From the NCBI RefSeq assembly GCF_003234445.2, contig NZ_CP126269.1, positions 2,666,001 through 2,730,000 of the forward strand: DNA of 64,000 nucleotides, in the 5' to 3' direction. The notes under the pieces are model-generated. The model searched no databases. It was not told the DNA's origin and was given only the letters and a program-made list of their open reading frames with translations. This document shows, piece after piece, positions 7,944 to 16,496 of the stretch. Source of the stretch: Curtobacterium sp. MCLR17_036 (lineage in GTDB: Bacteria; Actinomycetota; Actinomycetes; Actinomycetales; Microbacteriaceae). How positions within the stretch are numbered: position 1 is the stretch's first letter; each line of letters starts with the position of its first letter. The translations under genes and the position numbers were made by a program.

Positions 7944-7955
7944 CCCCGTTCGGGG
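7944..7955. promoter_or_regulatory. Palindrome CCCCGTTCGGGG ahead of the Excalibur gene
   Basis: A 12-bp perfect inverted repeat followed by GTAGG, about 100 bp before the GTG at 8053. A near copy (ACCCCCGAACGGGGGTAAT) is found at 45268 ahead of the secreted GH16 gene. Shared flank GGGGGTA suggests a common binding site, factor unknown. Confidence 0.35.
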
Positions 7956-8052
7956 GTAGGTCGTGAGGGACGTTCAGGTCGTAGGATCGCCTCGCCGCGC
8001 GCCCGACGCGGCCGTCGCCCGCGACGACCACGAACCGTTCCTGGGGGAACCC

Positions 8053-8352
8053 GTGCGCATCATCCGAACCCTCGGCGTCGCCGCCGCCACCGCCGTCCTC
8101 GCGACCACCGTCGCCGTCGGGGGCGCCACCAGCGCGCAGGCCGCGCCGAAGAGCTACGCGAACTGCACCGCCGTGCACAAGGTGTACTCCGGTGGCATCG
8201 CGAAGAAGTCCGTCACGAAGAACAAGGTCGTCTCCGGCGGCAAGACCACCTACCGTGCGCTCAAGGGCACCGTGAAGAAGGACGACGCGCTCTACCGCGC
8301 GAACACGAAGCTCGACCGCGACAAGGACGGCATCGCCTGCGAGAAGAGCTGA
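8053..8352 (+). CDS. Secreted Excalibur calcium-binding domain protein
   Basis: A 99-residue exported protein. The N terminus is a clear Sec signal peptide (VRIIRTLGVAAATAVLATTVAV, cleavage expected after SAQA). The mature part is Lys-rich and ends with DRDKDGIACEK, the Excalibur calcium-loop signature, with NCTAVHKVY supplying the paired Cys. Excalibur domains sit on cell-surface and nuclease proteins of Gram-positives. GTG at 8053 has GGGGGAA just upstream and gives the full signal peptide; the upstream GTG/ATG at 7963 would add an unrelated extension. Confidence 0.88.
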   Translation: MRIIRTLGVAAATAVLATTVAVGGATSAQAAPKSYANCTAVHKVYSGGIAKKSVTKNKVVSGGKTTYRALKGTVKKDDALYRANTKLDRDKDGIACEKS

Positions 8353-8358
8353 GCCGGC

Positions 8359-8388
8359 GCGTGCCGACGTCCTAGAGCGTCGGCACGC
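8359..8388. terminator. Bidirectional terminator between Excalibur gene and cysE
   Basis: GCGTGCCGACG pairs perfectly with CGTCGGCACGC (11 bp) around a 7-nt loop. The cysE stop codon lies within the loop, so the hairpin overlaps the end of cysE and follows the Excalibur stop by 6 bases. Confidence 0.65.
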
Positions 8389-8953
8389 CCTCGTGGCCGG
8401 AGCGCGGCCGGGCGGTGCCCGCGACACCGGTCACGACCGATCCGGCGGGGACGTCCTTCGTGACGACCGTGCCGGCTCCGACCACGGAGTCGGACCCGAC
8501 CGTGATGCCGCCGATCAGCGAGCACCCTGCGCCGAGGACCACCCGGTCCCCCACCACCGGGTGCCGGCGTGCCCGCGGGCTGTCCCCGCCCCGACCCCCG
8601 AGCGTGACGCCGTGGAACACGAGCACGTCCTCGCCGATCACCGCGGTCTCGCCGATCACGACTCCCATGCCGTGGTCGATGAAGAAGCGGCGCCCGATCC
8701 GGGCCCCGGGGTGGATCTCGATGCCCGTCAGCGAGCGGGCGACCTGGCCGAGCACCCGCGCGGCGAACCGCGAGCCGGGCAGGCCCTGCGCCGTCCAGAG
8801 CCGGTGCGTCACCCGGTACACCCAGATCGCGTGCAGCCCGGAGTAGACGATCGCGTTCTCCAGGTCCCCCCGTGCGGCGGGGTCACCGCGGCGTGCCGCG
8901 GCCAGGTCCTCCCGGATGGTCCGCAGCACGCCTGGTCGACCAGGACGACTCAC
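8372..8953 (-). CDS. cysE: Serine O-acetyltransferase
   Basis: A 193-residue acetyltransferase that makes O-acetylserine from serine and acetyl-CoA, the substrate of CysK. Left-handed beta-helix hexapeptide repeats are visible from [26 protein letters not shown] to [21 protein letters not shown], including the catalytic FIDHG histidine and the HPVVGD histidine. It is the short actinobacterial form lacking the long N-terminal helical domain of enteric CysE. GTG start overlaps the cysK stop (GTGA), so it is coupled to cysK. Confidence 0.93.
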   Translation of the reverse strand: MSRPGRPGVLRTIREDLAAARRGDPAARGDLENAIVYSGLHAIWVYRVTHRLWTAQGLPGSRFAARVLGQVARSLTGIEIHPGARIGRRFFIDHGMGVVIGETAVIGEDVLVFHGVTLGGRGGDSPRARRHPVVGDRVVLGAGCSLIGGITVGSDSVVGAGTVVTKDVPAGSVVTGVAGTARPRSGHEGVPTL

Positions 8954-9888
8954 GCAGTGAGCCCCTCGAAGAGCACCGTCGACAGGTAGCGCTCGCCCGT
9001 GTCGCAGACGATGGCGACGATGCGCTTGCCGGCGTTCTCGGGGCGAGCCGCGATCTCGAGGGCGGCGTGCACGATCGCGCCGGACGAGATCCCGGACAGG
9101 ATGCCCTCCTGCGTCGCGAGCGCCCGTGCCACCCGCAGGGCGTCGTCGAGCTCGACGTCGAAGACCTCGTCGATGACGCTGCGGTCGAGGACCTCCGGCA
9201 CGAAGTTCGCGCCGATGCCCTGGATCTTGTGCGGGCCGGCCTTGCCCTCGGAGAGCAGGGGCGAGTCCTTCGGTTCCACGGCGACGATCTGCACGCCGGG
9301 CACGCGCTCCTTGAGGACCTGGCCGACACCGGTGATCGTGCCGCCGGTCCCGACACCCGCGACGAACACGTCGACGTGCTCCTCGGTGTCGCGCAGGATC
9401 TCCTCGGCGGTGGTCTTCCGGTGGATCGCGGCGTTCGCAGCGGTCTCGAACTGGTGGGCGAGGACCGCGCCGGGGGTGTCCGCGACGATCGCCTCGGCCC
9501 GGGCCACGGCGCCCTTCATGCCCTCGGGGCCGGGGGTCAGCACGATCTCGGCACCGTACGCGCGCATGACGGCACGACGCTCGACGCTCATCGTCTCCGG
9601 CATCGTGATGACGACCCGGTAACCACGGGCGGCGCCGACCAGGGCGAGCGCGATGCCGGTGTTGCCCGACGACCCCTCGACGATGGTCCCGCCGGGCTGC
9701 AGCGCCCCCGCGGCCTCGGCGGCGTCGATGATCGCGACGCCGAGGCGGTCCTTCACGCTCGCGCCGGGGTTGTAGAACTCGAGCTTCGCGAGGACCTCGG
9801 CACCGCCGGGCTTCGGCAGCCGACTGAGGCGGACCAGCGGGGTGTTGCCGAAGGCCTGCGAGATGTTGTCGTAGATGGTGCCGCTCAT
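8950..9888 (-). CDS. cysK: Cysteine synthase A
   Basis: A 312-residue PLP enzyme joining sulfide to O-acetylserine. The PLP lysine is Lys46 in [11 protein letters not shown]; the substrate loop [12 protein letters not shown] follows at about 71-82; the phosphate loop [11 protein letters not shown] is at about 180; and SGISSGA near the C terminus. Length and order are standard. First gene of the cysK-cysE operon. ATG at 9888. The CysE C-terminal peptide ends in Leu rather than Ile, so the usual CysE-CysK docking tail (GxxI) is not canonical. Confidence 0.95.
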   Translation of the reverse strand: MSGTIYDNISQAFGNTPLVRLSRLPKPGGAEVLAKLEFYNPGASVKDRLGVAIIDAAEAAGALQPGGTIVEGSSGNTGIALALVGAARGYRVVITMPETMSVERRAVMRAYGAEIVLTPGPEGMKGAVARAEAIVADTPGAVLAHQFETAANAAIHRKTTAEEILRDTEEHVDVFVAGVGTGGTITGVGQVLKERVPGVQIVAVEPKDSPLLSEGKAGPHKIQGIGANFVPEVLDRSVIDEVFDVELDDALRVARALATQEGILSGISSGAIVHAALEIAARPENAGKRIVAIVCDTGERYLSTVLFEGLTA

Positions 9889-10039
9889 CCGGTCCGTCCT
9901 CTGCAGATCAGGTCGCGCATCGCTCTTCCTGGAGGCGCGGGGATGCGCCCGATCCTAGCGACCGGACCCCGGGCGGTGCTGTCCGTGACGGTGCGTGCGG
10001 AGCGGACGCGTGTCGCGCCCCCTGATCACCGCGATCTGC

Positions 10040-11054
10040 TCACGAGCCGCCACGGAGTGCCCGCTGCAGCTGCGCTTCGCTGGGCAGTGCCCGCTGGAGT
10101 CCGGGAGGCAGGAGGTCGTACGACGCGACCCCGACCGGAGCGTTCGAGGCGCCGAGTGAGTAGCGGATGACCGAGTCGTTCCCGCCCGCGACCAACAGCA
10201 GCCCGACCGTCTCGGCATGCAGCTCGCGGCGGAGCCGCGCATCGACGAGGGTGACGGAGAACGACAGCTGGCCGACGTGGTCCGGACGGAAGTCGCCGGT
10301 CTTGAGCTCGACGACCACGTACCGCAGCTGCCACGTGGAAGAAGAGCAGGTCGACGAAGAAGTCACTGCCGTCCACGTCGAAGTGCACTTGACGGCCCAC
10401 GAACGCGAACCCGACCCCGAACTCGCGCAGCGTGTCCGCGATGCGGTCCACCATCGCGGTCTCGATGGCTCGCTCGTCGCGGTCGCCGTCCACCGCCAGG
10501 AAGTCCAGGACGTACGGATCACGGGTGATCTGCTGCGCGAGATCGGCATCGTCGCCATCGAGGACACGGCTGAAGTTCGTCGGGGCCGCAGCGTGCCGCT
10601 CGGCGATGCCCGAGCGGATGTTGTGCCCGAGAACGTTGCGCGACCACGATCCCTGCACAGCAGACTGCACGTACCAGGCCCGATGTGCGTCGTCCGCGAC
10701 GCCGAGGAGCAGCGTGATGTGCCCCCAGGGCAATCGGTCAACAGCTTGTTGACCGATTGACGCTTCGTCGGGCCAAGCCGCCGCGAACTGCCGCATGTAC
10801 TTGAGGTTGGTCAGCGACAGGCCCTTCATGGACGGAAACTCCGCCCGCAGGTCCGCTGCCAGCTGCCGGAGGACCCCGCTTCCCCACCGACCGGCTCTCG
10901 ACCGTTCGAGCAGGACCGAGCCGATGGACCAGTACAGGTGGATGAGGTGGGCATTGGCCGCCAGTTGGACACGACTGCGCGTCGCGGTGACGCGGTCCCG
11001 GATGATCTGGAAGGTCTCGGCGTACTCGGTCGGCAGTGCGGCGGCTTCGGTCAT
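10040..11054 (-). pseudogene. YhcG-type PD-(D/E)XK nuclease (DUF1016), frameshifted
   Basis: The N-terminal part (11054 down to about 10343) encodes a DUF1016 helical domain (EYAETFQIIRDRV, IHLYWSIGSVLLER, GLSLTNLKYMRQF, LPWGHITLLL) and the start of the nuclease core (FVDLLFFHV). The homology then continues in another frame, from about 10340 to the stop at 10040: LRYVVVELKTGDFRPDHVGQL, with the catalytic VELK, then TVGLLLVAGGNDSVIRYSL and LPSEAQLQ. One extra base (or two missing) near 10340 breaks the frame inside the active-site strand. This is either a real inactivation or a sequencing error. Such nucleases are thought to act in DNA repair or defence. Confidence 0.8.
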
Positions 11055-11134
11055 CCGCCGATGGTGGACGCCCGGACGGATTCCTGTCCATCAATCGGTA
11101 TGGACGGCAGACGAGAGGTCTTCGCCCCTCCGCG

Positions 11135-12172
11135 TCAGCGCACGGACGCCGTCCGCGCGAACCGCTCGTCCGTCGCCTCGAGGACGCGCAGCACGTTGCC
11201 CCCGGCGAGCGCCCGCAGGTCCTGCTCGCCCCAGCCGCGCCGCTGCAGTTCCGCCGCGAGCACCGGGTAGCGGGAGACGTCCCGCAGGTCCGGCGGGAGC
11301 ACCGGCGTGCCGTCGTAGTCGCCACCGAGGCCGACGTGCCGGACCCCGGCGACGTCGCGGGCGTGCTCGACGTGGTCGGCGACGTCGGACACGGTGACCA
11401 GGGGCGGCTCGCCGACCTGGCCGGCTTCCTCCCAGTCCGCCCAGGCCCGCGACACGAACTTCGGCACGAAGGTGATCATCACCACGCCGCCGTTGTCCGC
11501 CAGGCGGGCGAGCACGTCGTCGGGGACGTTGCGGGGGTGGTCGTCCACGTGGACCGTGGACGAGTGGCTGAAGACGACGGGCTGGGTCGCGACGTCGAGG
11601 GTGTCCCGCATCGTCGACGGGGCGGTGTGCGACAGGTCGACGAGCATGCCGATGCGCTCCATCTCGGCCACGACCTGCCGGCCCCGGTCCGTGAGACCGC
11701 CGTGCGCCCGTGCGCCGGTCGCCGAGTCCGCCCACGGGGTGTCGTCGTTGTGCGTCAGCGTCATGTACCGGACGCCGAGGCGTGCGAAGGCCCGCAGCAC
11801 CGCCAGGTCGTCGCCGATGGAGTGTCCGCCCTCGGCGCCGAGCAGCGACGCGATGCGACCGGAGTCGATCGCAGCACGGACCTCGGCCGCGGTGCGAGCC
11901 AGGGCGAGCGTGTCCGGGTACCGCTCGACGATGCGGTGCGCGAGGTCGATCTGCTGCAGCGTCGTCCGGACGGGGTCGGCGTCGTCGGCGGGCACGAACA
12001 CCGACCAGAACTGGCCGACGACCCCGCCGGCCCGGAGCTTCGGCAGGTCGGTGTGCAGGCTGCCCTGCTCCGAGTCGATGCCCTCCACGCCGGAGTCGTG
12101 CGTCTCGCGACGCTCCCAGGGCAGGTCGTTGTGGCCGTCGATGACCGGGAACGGGAGCGCGTCGAACGTCAT
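11135..12172 (-). CDS. Membrane dipeptidase family (M19) zinc dipeptidase
   Basis: A 345-residue metallopeptidase of the renal dipeptidase fold. The metal ligands are visible: HND in VIDGHNDLPWE near residue 13, the bridging Glu in LLGAEGGHSIG, His in MLVDLSHTAPSTM and in VVFSHSST, and the Asp in HVGLGGDYDG. The final helix RALAGGNVLRVLEA is characteristic. Cleaves dipeptides, including mixed L/D forms. No signal peptide, so cytoplasmic. Divergent from an SRPBCC gene over 74 bp. Confidence 0.92.
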   Translation of the reverse strand: MTFDALPFPVIDGHNDLPWERRETHDSGVEGIDSEQGSLHTDLPKLRAGGVVGQFWSVFVPADDADPVRTTLQQIDLAHRIVERYPDTLALARTAAEVRAAIDSGRIASLLGAEGGHSIGDDLAVLRAFARLGVRYMTLTHNDDTPWADSATGARAHGGLTDRGRQVVAEMERIGMLVDLSHTAPSTMRDTLDVATQPVVFSHSSTVHVDDHPRNVPDDVLARLADNGGVVMITFVPKFVSRAWADWEEAGQVGEPPLVTVSDVADHVEHARDVAGVRHVGLGGDYDGTPVLPPDLRDVSRYPVLAAELQRRGWGEQDLRALAGGNVLRVLEATDERFARTASVR

Positions 12173-12246
12173 GCCTGCGACGCTACCGCCCGTCGTTACG
12201 ATCGTCGGGTGGCCTCCACGAACACGCCGACGGACCGGACGGTCCG

Positions 12247-12705
12247 GTGACCGTCTCCTTCCGGCTCGAGACCGAGCTCGCCTGCTCCCCCGAGCGCGCC
12301 TTCGCGCTCTCGCTCGACATCGGTGCGCACGAGCGCTCGATGGCCGCGAGCGGCGAACGCGCCGTCGCCGGCACCACGTCCGGCACGATCGGCCTGGGCG
12401 AGACCGTCACCTGGCGGGCGCGGCACTTCGGGGTCGTCTGGCGGATGACGAGTCGGATCACCGATCTGGAGGCACCACACCGGTTCGTCGACGAACAGGT
12501 ACGTGGACCGTTCGCCCGGTTCCACCACGAGCACCGCTTCGAGCCGTCGGCCGGCGGCACGCGCATGGTCGACACGATCACGTTCCGCGCACCGCTCGGC
12601 CCGCTGGGGCGCCTGGCCGAGGTGCTCGCGCTGGCGCGGTACATGCCGCGGCTCGTCGCCGAGCGCAACGCGTCACTCGCGGCCGAGCTCGACGCCGCGC
12701 GCTGA
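12247..12705 (+). CDS. SRPBCC family protein
   Basis: A 152-residue START/Bet v1-like fold with the usual order: SFRLETELACSPERAFAL first strand and helix, VTWRARHFGVVWRMTSRITDLEAPHRFVDEQVRGPFARFHHEHRF central strands, MVDTITFRAPLGPLGRLAE, and the long C-terminal helix. The family binds hydrophobic ligands in the strand-helix cavity. GTG at 12247 is the only start that keeps the first strand. Ligand unknown. Confidence 0.82.
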   Translation: MTVSFRLETELACSPERAFALSLDIGAHERSMAASGERAVAGTTSGTIGLGETVTWRARHFGVVWRMTSRITDLEAPHRFVDEQVRGPFARFHHEHRFEPSAGGTRMVDTITFRAPLGPLGRLAEVLALARYMPRLVAERNASLAAELDAAR

Positions 12706-12737
12706 CCCGGCGTCCGTCCGGCGTCGGCCATGGCCTC

Positions 12738-12806
12738 GCGCGCTTCGTGAGCAGGAACGGTCGAGTGCCGTGTGGCGACCCGACCGTTGCTGCTCACGAA
12801 GCGCGC
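12738..12806. repeat. 26-bp inverted repeat with one mismatch
   Basis: Arms at 12738-12763 and 12781-12806 read GCGCGCTTCGTGAGCAG... and its complement, with one mismatch and a 17-nt loop. It sits 33 bp after the SRPBCC stop and can act as a terminator, but such length and near-perfection resemble a mobile REP-like element. It is immediately followed by CCGAGCGACCCGG repeats. Confidence 0.6.
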
Positions 12807-12915
12807 CGACCGAGCGACCCGGCCGAGCGACCCGGCCGAGCGACGCCGAGCGCTGCTCGTGGACGTACCGCACAGCACCTGGAACCTGCACAGCCATGTG
12901 CACGATGATGAGCAC

Positions 12916-13671
12916 ATGCACGAGACCATCCGCTACGTCGCGATCGGCGACAGCTTCTCGGAGGGCATCGGCGACGCCGGTCCCGCTCCGCTCCCCGGCT
13001 GGACCGGCCGACTCGCGAGCGCGATGGCGGCTGCGTCGGACGCCGACGTCTCCTACGCCAACCTCGCGGTGCGCGGACGGCTGCTCGCCGGGGTCCTCGA
13101 CGGGCAGCTCGACGCGGCGCTCGACCTCGACCCTGCGCCGACGCTCATCACGTTCTGCGCCGGCGGGAACGACCTGCTCCGCCCCCGCTTCGACGTCGAC
13201 GCCCTGATCGGCCGGGTCGAGTCCGCCGTCGACCGGGTCGAGGCGCGCGGCGCACGGATGGCACTGCTCAGCCCGGCCGACCCGAGCGCGCGGCTGCCCC
13301 TCGGGTCGCTCATCAACCGTCGCGGTGACGCCTGGGCCGGAGCGCTCGGCGACCTGGCCAGCCGTCGCGGCCTGCCGTTCGTCGACGTCTCCCGCGACCC
13401 GCACCTGCGCCGCGCGGAGTTCTGGTCCGAGGACCGCCTGCACATGAACGCGACCGGGCACCAGCGCGTCGCCGACCTGGCGCTGCACGCCGTCCTGGAC
13501 GGCCCGGCGGCCGCCGACCCCGCGTCCGTGCACGCCGGCCGCACCGGCTTCCGGGCCGAGGCCCGCTACTACCGCGAGTACGTCCTGCCGTGGGTCGGTC
13601 GGCGGGTCACCCGGCGCTCGTCCGGCGACGGCCGGTCGGCGACCTACCCGACGTGGACGCCGGTCGCGTAG
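12916..13671 (+). CDS. SGNH/GDSL hydrolase
   Basis: A 251-residue esterase-like enzyme. Block I is YVAIGDSFSEGIGD with the nucleophile Ser near residue 13; block II Gly in YANLAVRGR; block III GGNDLLRP; block V DRLHMNATGHQRVAD carries the catalytic Asp and His. No signal peptide, so it is probably intracellular. ATG at 12916 puts the GDS box at the usual distance from the N terminus; an in-frame GTG at 12772 and others exist upstream through the repeat region and were rejected. The 3' end overlaps the GNAT gene by 28 bp. Confidence 0.88.
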   Translation: MHETIRYVAIGDSFSEGIGDAGPAPLPGWTGRLASAMAAASDADVSYANLAVRGRLLAGVLDGQLDAALDLDPAPTLITFCAGGNDLLRPRFDVDALIGRVESAVDRVEARGARMALLSPADPSARLPLGSLINRRGDAWAGALGDLASRRGLPFVDVSRDPHLRRAEFWSEDRLHMNATGHQRVADLALHAVLDGPAAADPASVHAGRTGFRAEARYYREYVLPWVGRRVTRRSSGDGRSATYPTWTPVA

Positions 13672-14147
13672 ACCCGCGTCGTCCCACCGGTCAGGGCGTG
13701 GGCGAACTCGTCGCCGGTCGGTGCGAAGCCGCCCGCCTCGTACAGCCGGACCGCCCGGTCGTTGTCGCCGAGCACGTGCAGCACCACACGCGGGTGTCCC
13801 GCGGCGCGGGCGTCGTGCACGGCCTCGGCGAGCAGGGACCGCCCGACCCCGCGGGCCTGCACCCCGGGGCGCACCGCGAGCAACGACAGGTAGGCGGCGT
13901 CCGACGGATCCGTCGACCGACCGGTCCCCGGCGCCGTGACCAGGACGAAGCCGTCGATCGCGCCGTCGGCCCCGGGGACCACCAGCCACGCGACGTGCTC
14001 CGCGGCGAACTTCTGCCGCGCGCGCTCCCGGACGGCCGGGTCCTCGGCGACGCCGTCCCGCTCGGCGACGGCTGCCGCCCACAGGTCGATGCAGGTGTCG
14101 GTCTCGTCCCCGGTCGCAGGACGCACGACCACGGACGACTCGATCAC
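13644..14147 (-). CDS. GNAT family N-acetyltransferase
   Basis: A 167-residue acetyl-CoA-dependent acetyltransferase. Motif A is LSLLAVRPGVQARGVGRSLLAEAVHDAR (Q-x-x-GxG/A pattern), motif B is VVLHVLGDNDRAVRLYEAGGF. The substrate is unknown. Only 4 bp separate its start from the FMN monooxygenase stop, so it probably belongs to the same transcript and could act on a product of that enzyme. Confidence 0.85.
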   Translation of the reverse strand: MIESSVVVRPATGDETDTCIDLWAAAVAERDGVAEDPAVRERARQKFAAEHVAWLVVPGADGAIDGFVLVTAPGTGRSTDPSDAAYLSLLAVRPGVQARGVGRSLLAEAVHDARAAGHPRVVLHVLGDNDRAVRLYEAGGFAPTGDEFAHALTGGTTRVYATGVHVG

Positions 14148-14151
14148 CCGG

Positions 14152-15555
14152 TCAGCCTACGGCGGTGCGGCTCGCGATCCTGAACGACGCCCCACGGTGC
14201 TCGTCGGGCAACCGGTCCCCGCGGCCGTGCAGCTTCTGCCGGAGCGACCCCGGCTCGTACTCCTCGGGGTAGGCCCCGCGGGCACGGAGCTCCGGGATGA
14301 CGAACTCGATGACGTCCTCCCACGTCCCGGGCGTCACCGCGTAGGCGAGGTTGAACCCGTCGACGTCGGTCAGCTCCTGGATCTCCTGCAGCCGGTCGGC
14401 GATGGTCGCTCCCCCGCCGACCGCCACCGGCCCGAGCCCGCCGATCGCGGTGTGCCGGGCGAGGTCGCGGATCGTCCACGAGGACCCGTCCTCGCCGGTG
14501 GCCGCCGCGATGTTCGCCGCGGCCGACTGGATCGCGTTCGACTCGACGTCGCCCAGGGGCTCGTCGAGGTCCCACTGCGACAGGTCGACGCCCATCCAGC
14601 CGGAGTTGAGCACCAGCGCACCGAGCTCCGAGGCGTACGACAGGTAGTCCTCGTACTTCGCCTGGGCGAGCTCGTCGGTGGCGTCCGTGATCACGGTGAG
14701 CAGCGTGTAGACGCGGGCGGCGTACCGGTCGCGACCAGCTGCCTCCAGGGCGTCACGGACCTTCGCGACGGTCGACGCGAGCTGTTCGACGGTCGGTGCG
14801 CCCACGAAGACCGCTTCGGCGTTCTCGGCGGCGAAGCGGATGCCGCGCGGTGACGCACCCGCCTGGTAGATGACCGGCGTGCGCTGCACCGACGGCTCGG
14901 ACAGGTGGATGCCCGGCACGTCGAAGTGCGTGCCGTGGTGCTCGATCGGGTGCACCTTCGCGGGGTCCGTGAAGACGCCGGCCTCGCGGTCCGCGACGAC
15001 GGCGTCGTCCTCCCACGAGCCCTCCCACAGCTTGTAGAGGACCTCGAGGTACTCGTCGGCGACGTCGTAGCGGTCGTCGTGCGACAGCTGGTCGGCCTGG
15101 CCCATGTTCCGCGCGGCACTCGGCAGGTACCCGGTGACGACGTTCCAGCCGACCCGGCCCTTGGTCAGGTGGTCGAGCGTCGACATGCGACGGGCGAACG
15201 GGTACGGGTGCTCGTACGCGGTGCCGGCCGTGATGCCGAAGCCCAGGTGCTCGGTCACCGACGCCATCGCCGACACGAGCAGGACCGGGTCGTTCACGGG
15301 CACCTGCGACCCGGTGCGGAGCGCGGCCTCGTTCGACCCGCCGTACACGTCGTAGGTGCCCAGGACGTCGGCGATGAAGATGCCGTCGAACGCCCCGCGC
15401 TCGAGCGTCTTCGCCAGGTCCGTCCAGTAGCTCAGGTCGCGGTAGTCCCGCGACCGGTCGCGGGGGTGCCGCCACAGTCCGGAGGACTGGTGCGCGACGC
15501 AGTTCATGTCGAACGCGTTGAAGCGGATCTGCCGGTGTTCGCTGCTGCTGCTCAC
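14152..15555 (-). CDS. LLM-class FMN-dependent monooxygenase (NtaA/SnaA/DszA type)
   Basis: A 467-residue TIM-barrel flavin monooxygenase using reduced FMN from a separate reductase. Diagnostic segments: RFNAFDMNCVAHQSSGLWRHP, ARTLERGAFDGIFIADVLG-like helix, LEHPYPFARRMSTLDHLTKGRVGWNVVTG, and TPVIYQAGASPRGIRFAAENAEAVF. The NtaA/SnaA/DszA group oxidises aminopolycarboxylates, dibenzothiophene sulfones and sulfur compounds; substrate not determinable here. No flavin reductase is adjacent. ATG at 15555 is followed by a Ser run. Confidence 0.9.
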   Translation of the reverse strand: MSSSSEHRQIRFNAFDMNCVAHQSSGLWRHPRDRSRDYRDLSYWTDLAKTLERGAFDGIFIADVLGTYDVYGGSNEAALRTGSQVPVNDPVLLVSAMASVTEHLGFGITAGTAYEHPYPFARRMSTLDHLTKGRVGWNVVTGYLPSAARNMGQADQLSHDDRYDVADEYLEVLYKLWEGSWEDDAVVADREAGVFTDPAKVHPIEHHGTHFDVPGIHLSEPSVQRTPVIYQAGASPRGIRFAAENAEAVFVGAPTVEQLASTVAKVRDALEAAGRDRYAARVYTLLTVITDATDELAQAKYEDYLSYASELGALVLNSGWMGVDLSQWDLDEPLGDVESNAIQSAAANIAAATGEDGSSWTIRDLARHTAIGGLGPVAVGGGATIADRLQEIQELTDVDGFNLAYAVTPGTWEDVIEFVIPELRARGAYPEEYEPGSLRQKLHGRGDRLPDEHRGASFRIASRTAVG

Positions 15556-15648
15556 GGGTCGAGACGCTACGTCCGCGACCTGTGCCCGTCACGGATCGTG
15601 ACGAAGCGTGACGACGGCGGGTGCGCGGGTGCGCGGCGACCGACGGAC

Positions 15649-15690
15649 GGACGGGAGGCACGGTGCGGGCCCGCCACGGGCCTCCTGTCC
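15649..15690. repeat. Hairpin of the GGACGGGAGGC family
   Basis: GGACGGGAGG pairs with CCTCCTGTCC (one G-T wobble) and an inner GCGGGCCCGC forms a second stem. It lies in the 509-bp gap between the monooxygenase start (15555) and the VOC gene end (16065). The gap also holds the tandem array at 15791 and the monooxygenase promoter; no gene is seen in it. Confidence 0.6.
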
Positions 15691-15790
15691 GGTACCCGCT
15701 CGCGCCCGCCGTCCGGGCGGGCCCCGTCGGGTGCCGCCTCCGCCGGTCCGGCCGGGCGGGCGCGGCGGGCGCCTCCGCCGGGCCGCCGCG

Positions 15791-15983
15791 CGGGTGCCTG
15801 CGCGTGGCCGCAGGCACGGGTGCACGTCGGCGGGTGCCTGCGTGGCCGCAGGCACGGGTACACGTCGGCGGGTGCCTGCGTGGCCGCAGGCACGGGTGCG
15901 CGTCGGCGGGTGCCTGCGTGGCCGCAGGCACGGGTGCGCGTCGGCGGGTGCCTGCGCGTGGCCGCCGGCGCGGGTGCGCGTCG
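15791..15983. repeat. Five tandem 38-40 bp units, each a hairpin
   Basis: Unit starts are 15791, 15831, 15869, 15907 and 15945; unit lengths are 40, 38, 38, 38 and 39. Each contains GTGCCTGC-GTGGCC-GCAGGCAC, an 8-bp stem with 6-nt loop, followed by GGGTGCGCGTCGG; the fifth is degraded. There are no unique spacers, so this is not a CRISPR array. Period 38 is not a multiple of three, arguing against coding. Confidence 0.85.
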
Positions 15984-16064
15984 CACGACCGGGGTGTTCC
16001 GGAACCGCGCGGGCGCACGGCGCGAACACACGCTGGTCGTGCGGCGCGACTTCGACCCCGCGGC

Positions 16065-16433
16065 TCAGGCCCGGTCGTGCAGCGTGACGTGGTAGCCGTC
16101 GGGGTCGGCGAACGTGAAGGTCCGGCCGAAGGGACCGTCGATCGGCGCGGAGACGATGCGGTGACCGTCGGCGACGAGGGTGTCGTGGATCGCCTGCACG
16201 TCGGTCGCGTGCAGCCAGATCGCCGCGCCGACGCCCGGCTGGGGGACGGCATCGAGGTCGGTGCCGGGCACCAGGTCGCGCAGGGCGAAGGCGATCGGCG
16301 TCGTCTCGAACACGACGGCGTGCGGCGGGCCGGCCTGCGCCCGGACGAGACCGAGGTACTGCTCGTAGAACGACTGCGACGCGGCGAGGTCGCGGGTCTG
16401 CAGCGAGATGAAGTCGGGGCCGGTGACGGGCAT
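16065..16433 (-). CDS. VOC family protein (glyoxalase/dioxygenase fold)
   Basis: A 122-residue single vicinal-oxygen-chelate domain: FISLQTRDLAASQSFYEQYLGL at the start, then AAIWLHATDVQAIHDTLVADGHRIVSAP, ending with TFTFADPDGYHVTLHD. The conserved metal-ligand positions are partly replaced (no early His; His at the end), so it may bind rather than catalyse, for example as a resistance protein. Divergent from a MarR gene with two operators in the 61-bp region, so under its control. Confidence 0.85.
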   Translation of the reverse strand: MPVTGPDFISLQTRDLAASQSFYEQYLGLVRAQAGPPHAVVFETTPIAFALRDLVPGTDLDAVPQPGVGAAIWLHATDVQAIHDTLVADGHRIVSAPIDGPFGRTFTFADPDGYHVTLHDRA

Positions 16434-16450
16434 GGGGTGCTCCTTCGTTG

Positions 16451-16496
16451 GTGTCAGTCTTCTGACACACCCGAGCGTATGTCAGACTACTGACAT
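16451..16496. promoter_or_regulatory. Two MarR operators, TGTCAG-N4-CTGACA
   Basis: GTGTCAG-tctt-CTGACAC at 16451-16468 and ATGTCAG-acta-CTGACAT at 16479-16496 are perfect palindromes with 7-bp arms. Their centres are 28 bp apart. The second overlaps the MarR ATG (16495), so the repressor would sit on its own start. They occupy the whole promoter region of both genes. Confidence 0.85.

Noticed and set aside
15791..15983. CRISPR array
   Set aside because: Units are contiguous hairpins without unique spacers and no cas genes are present.
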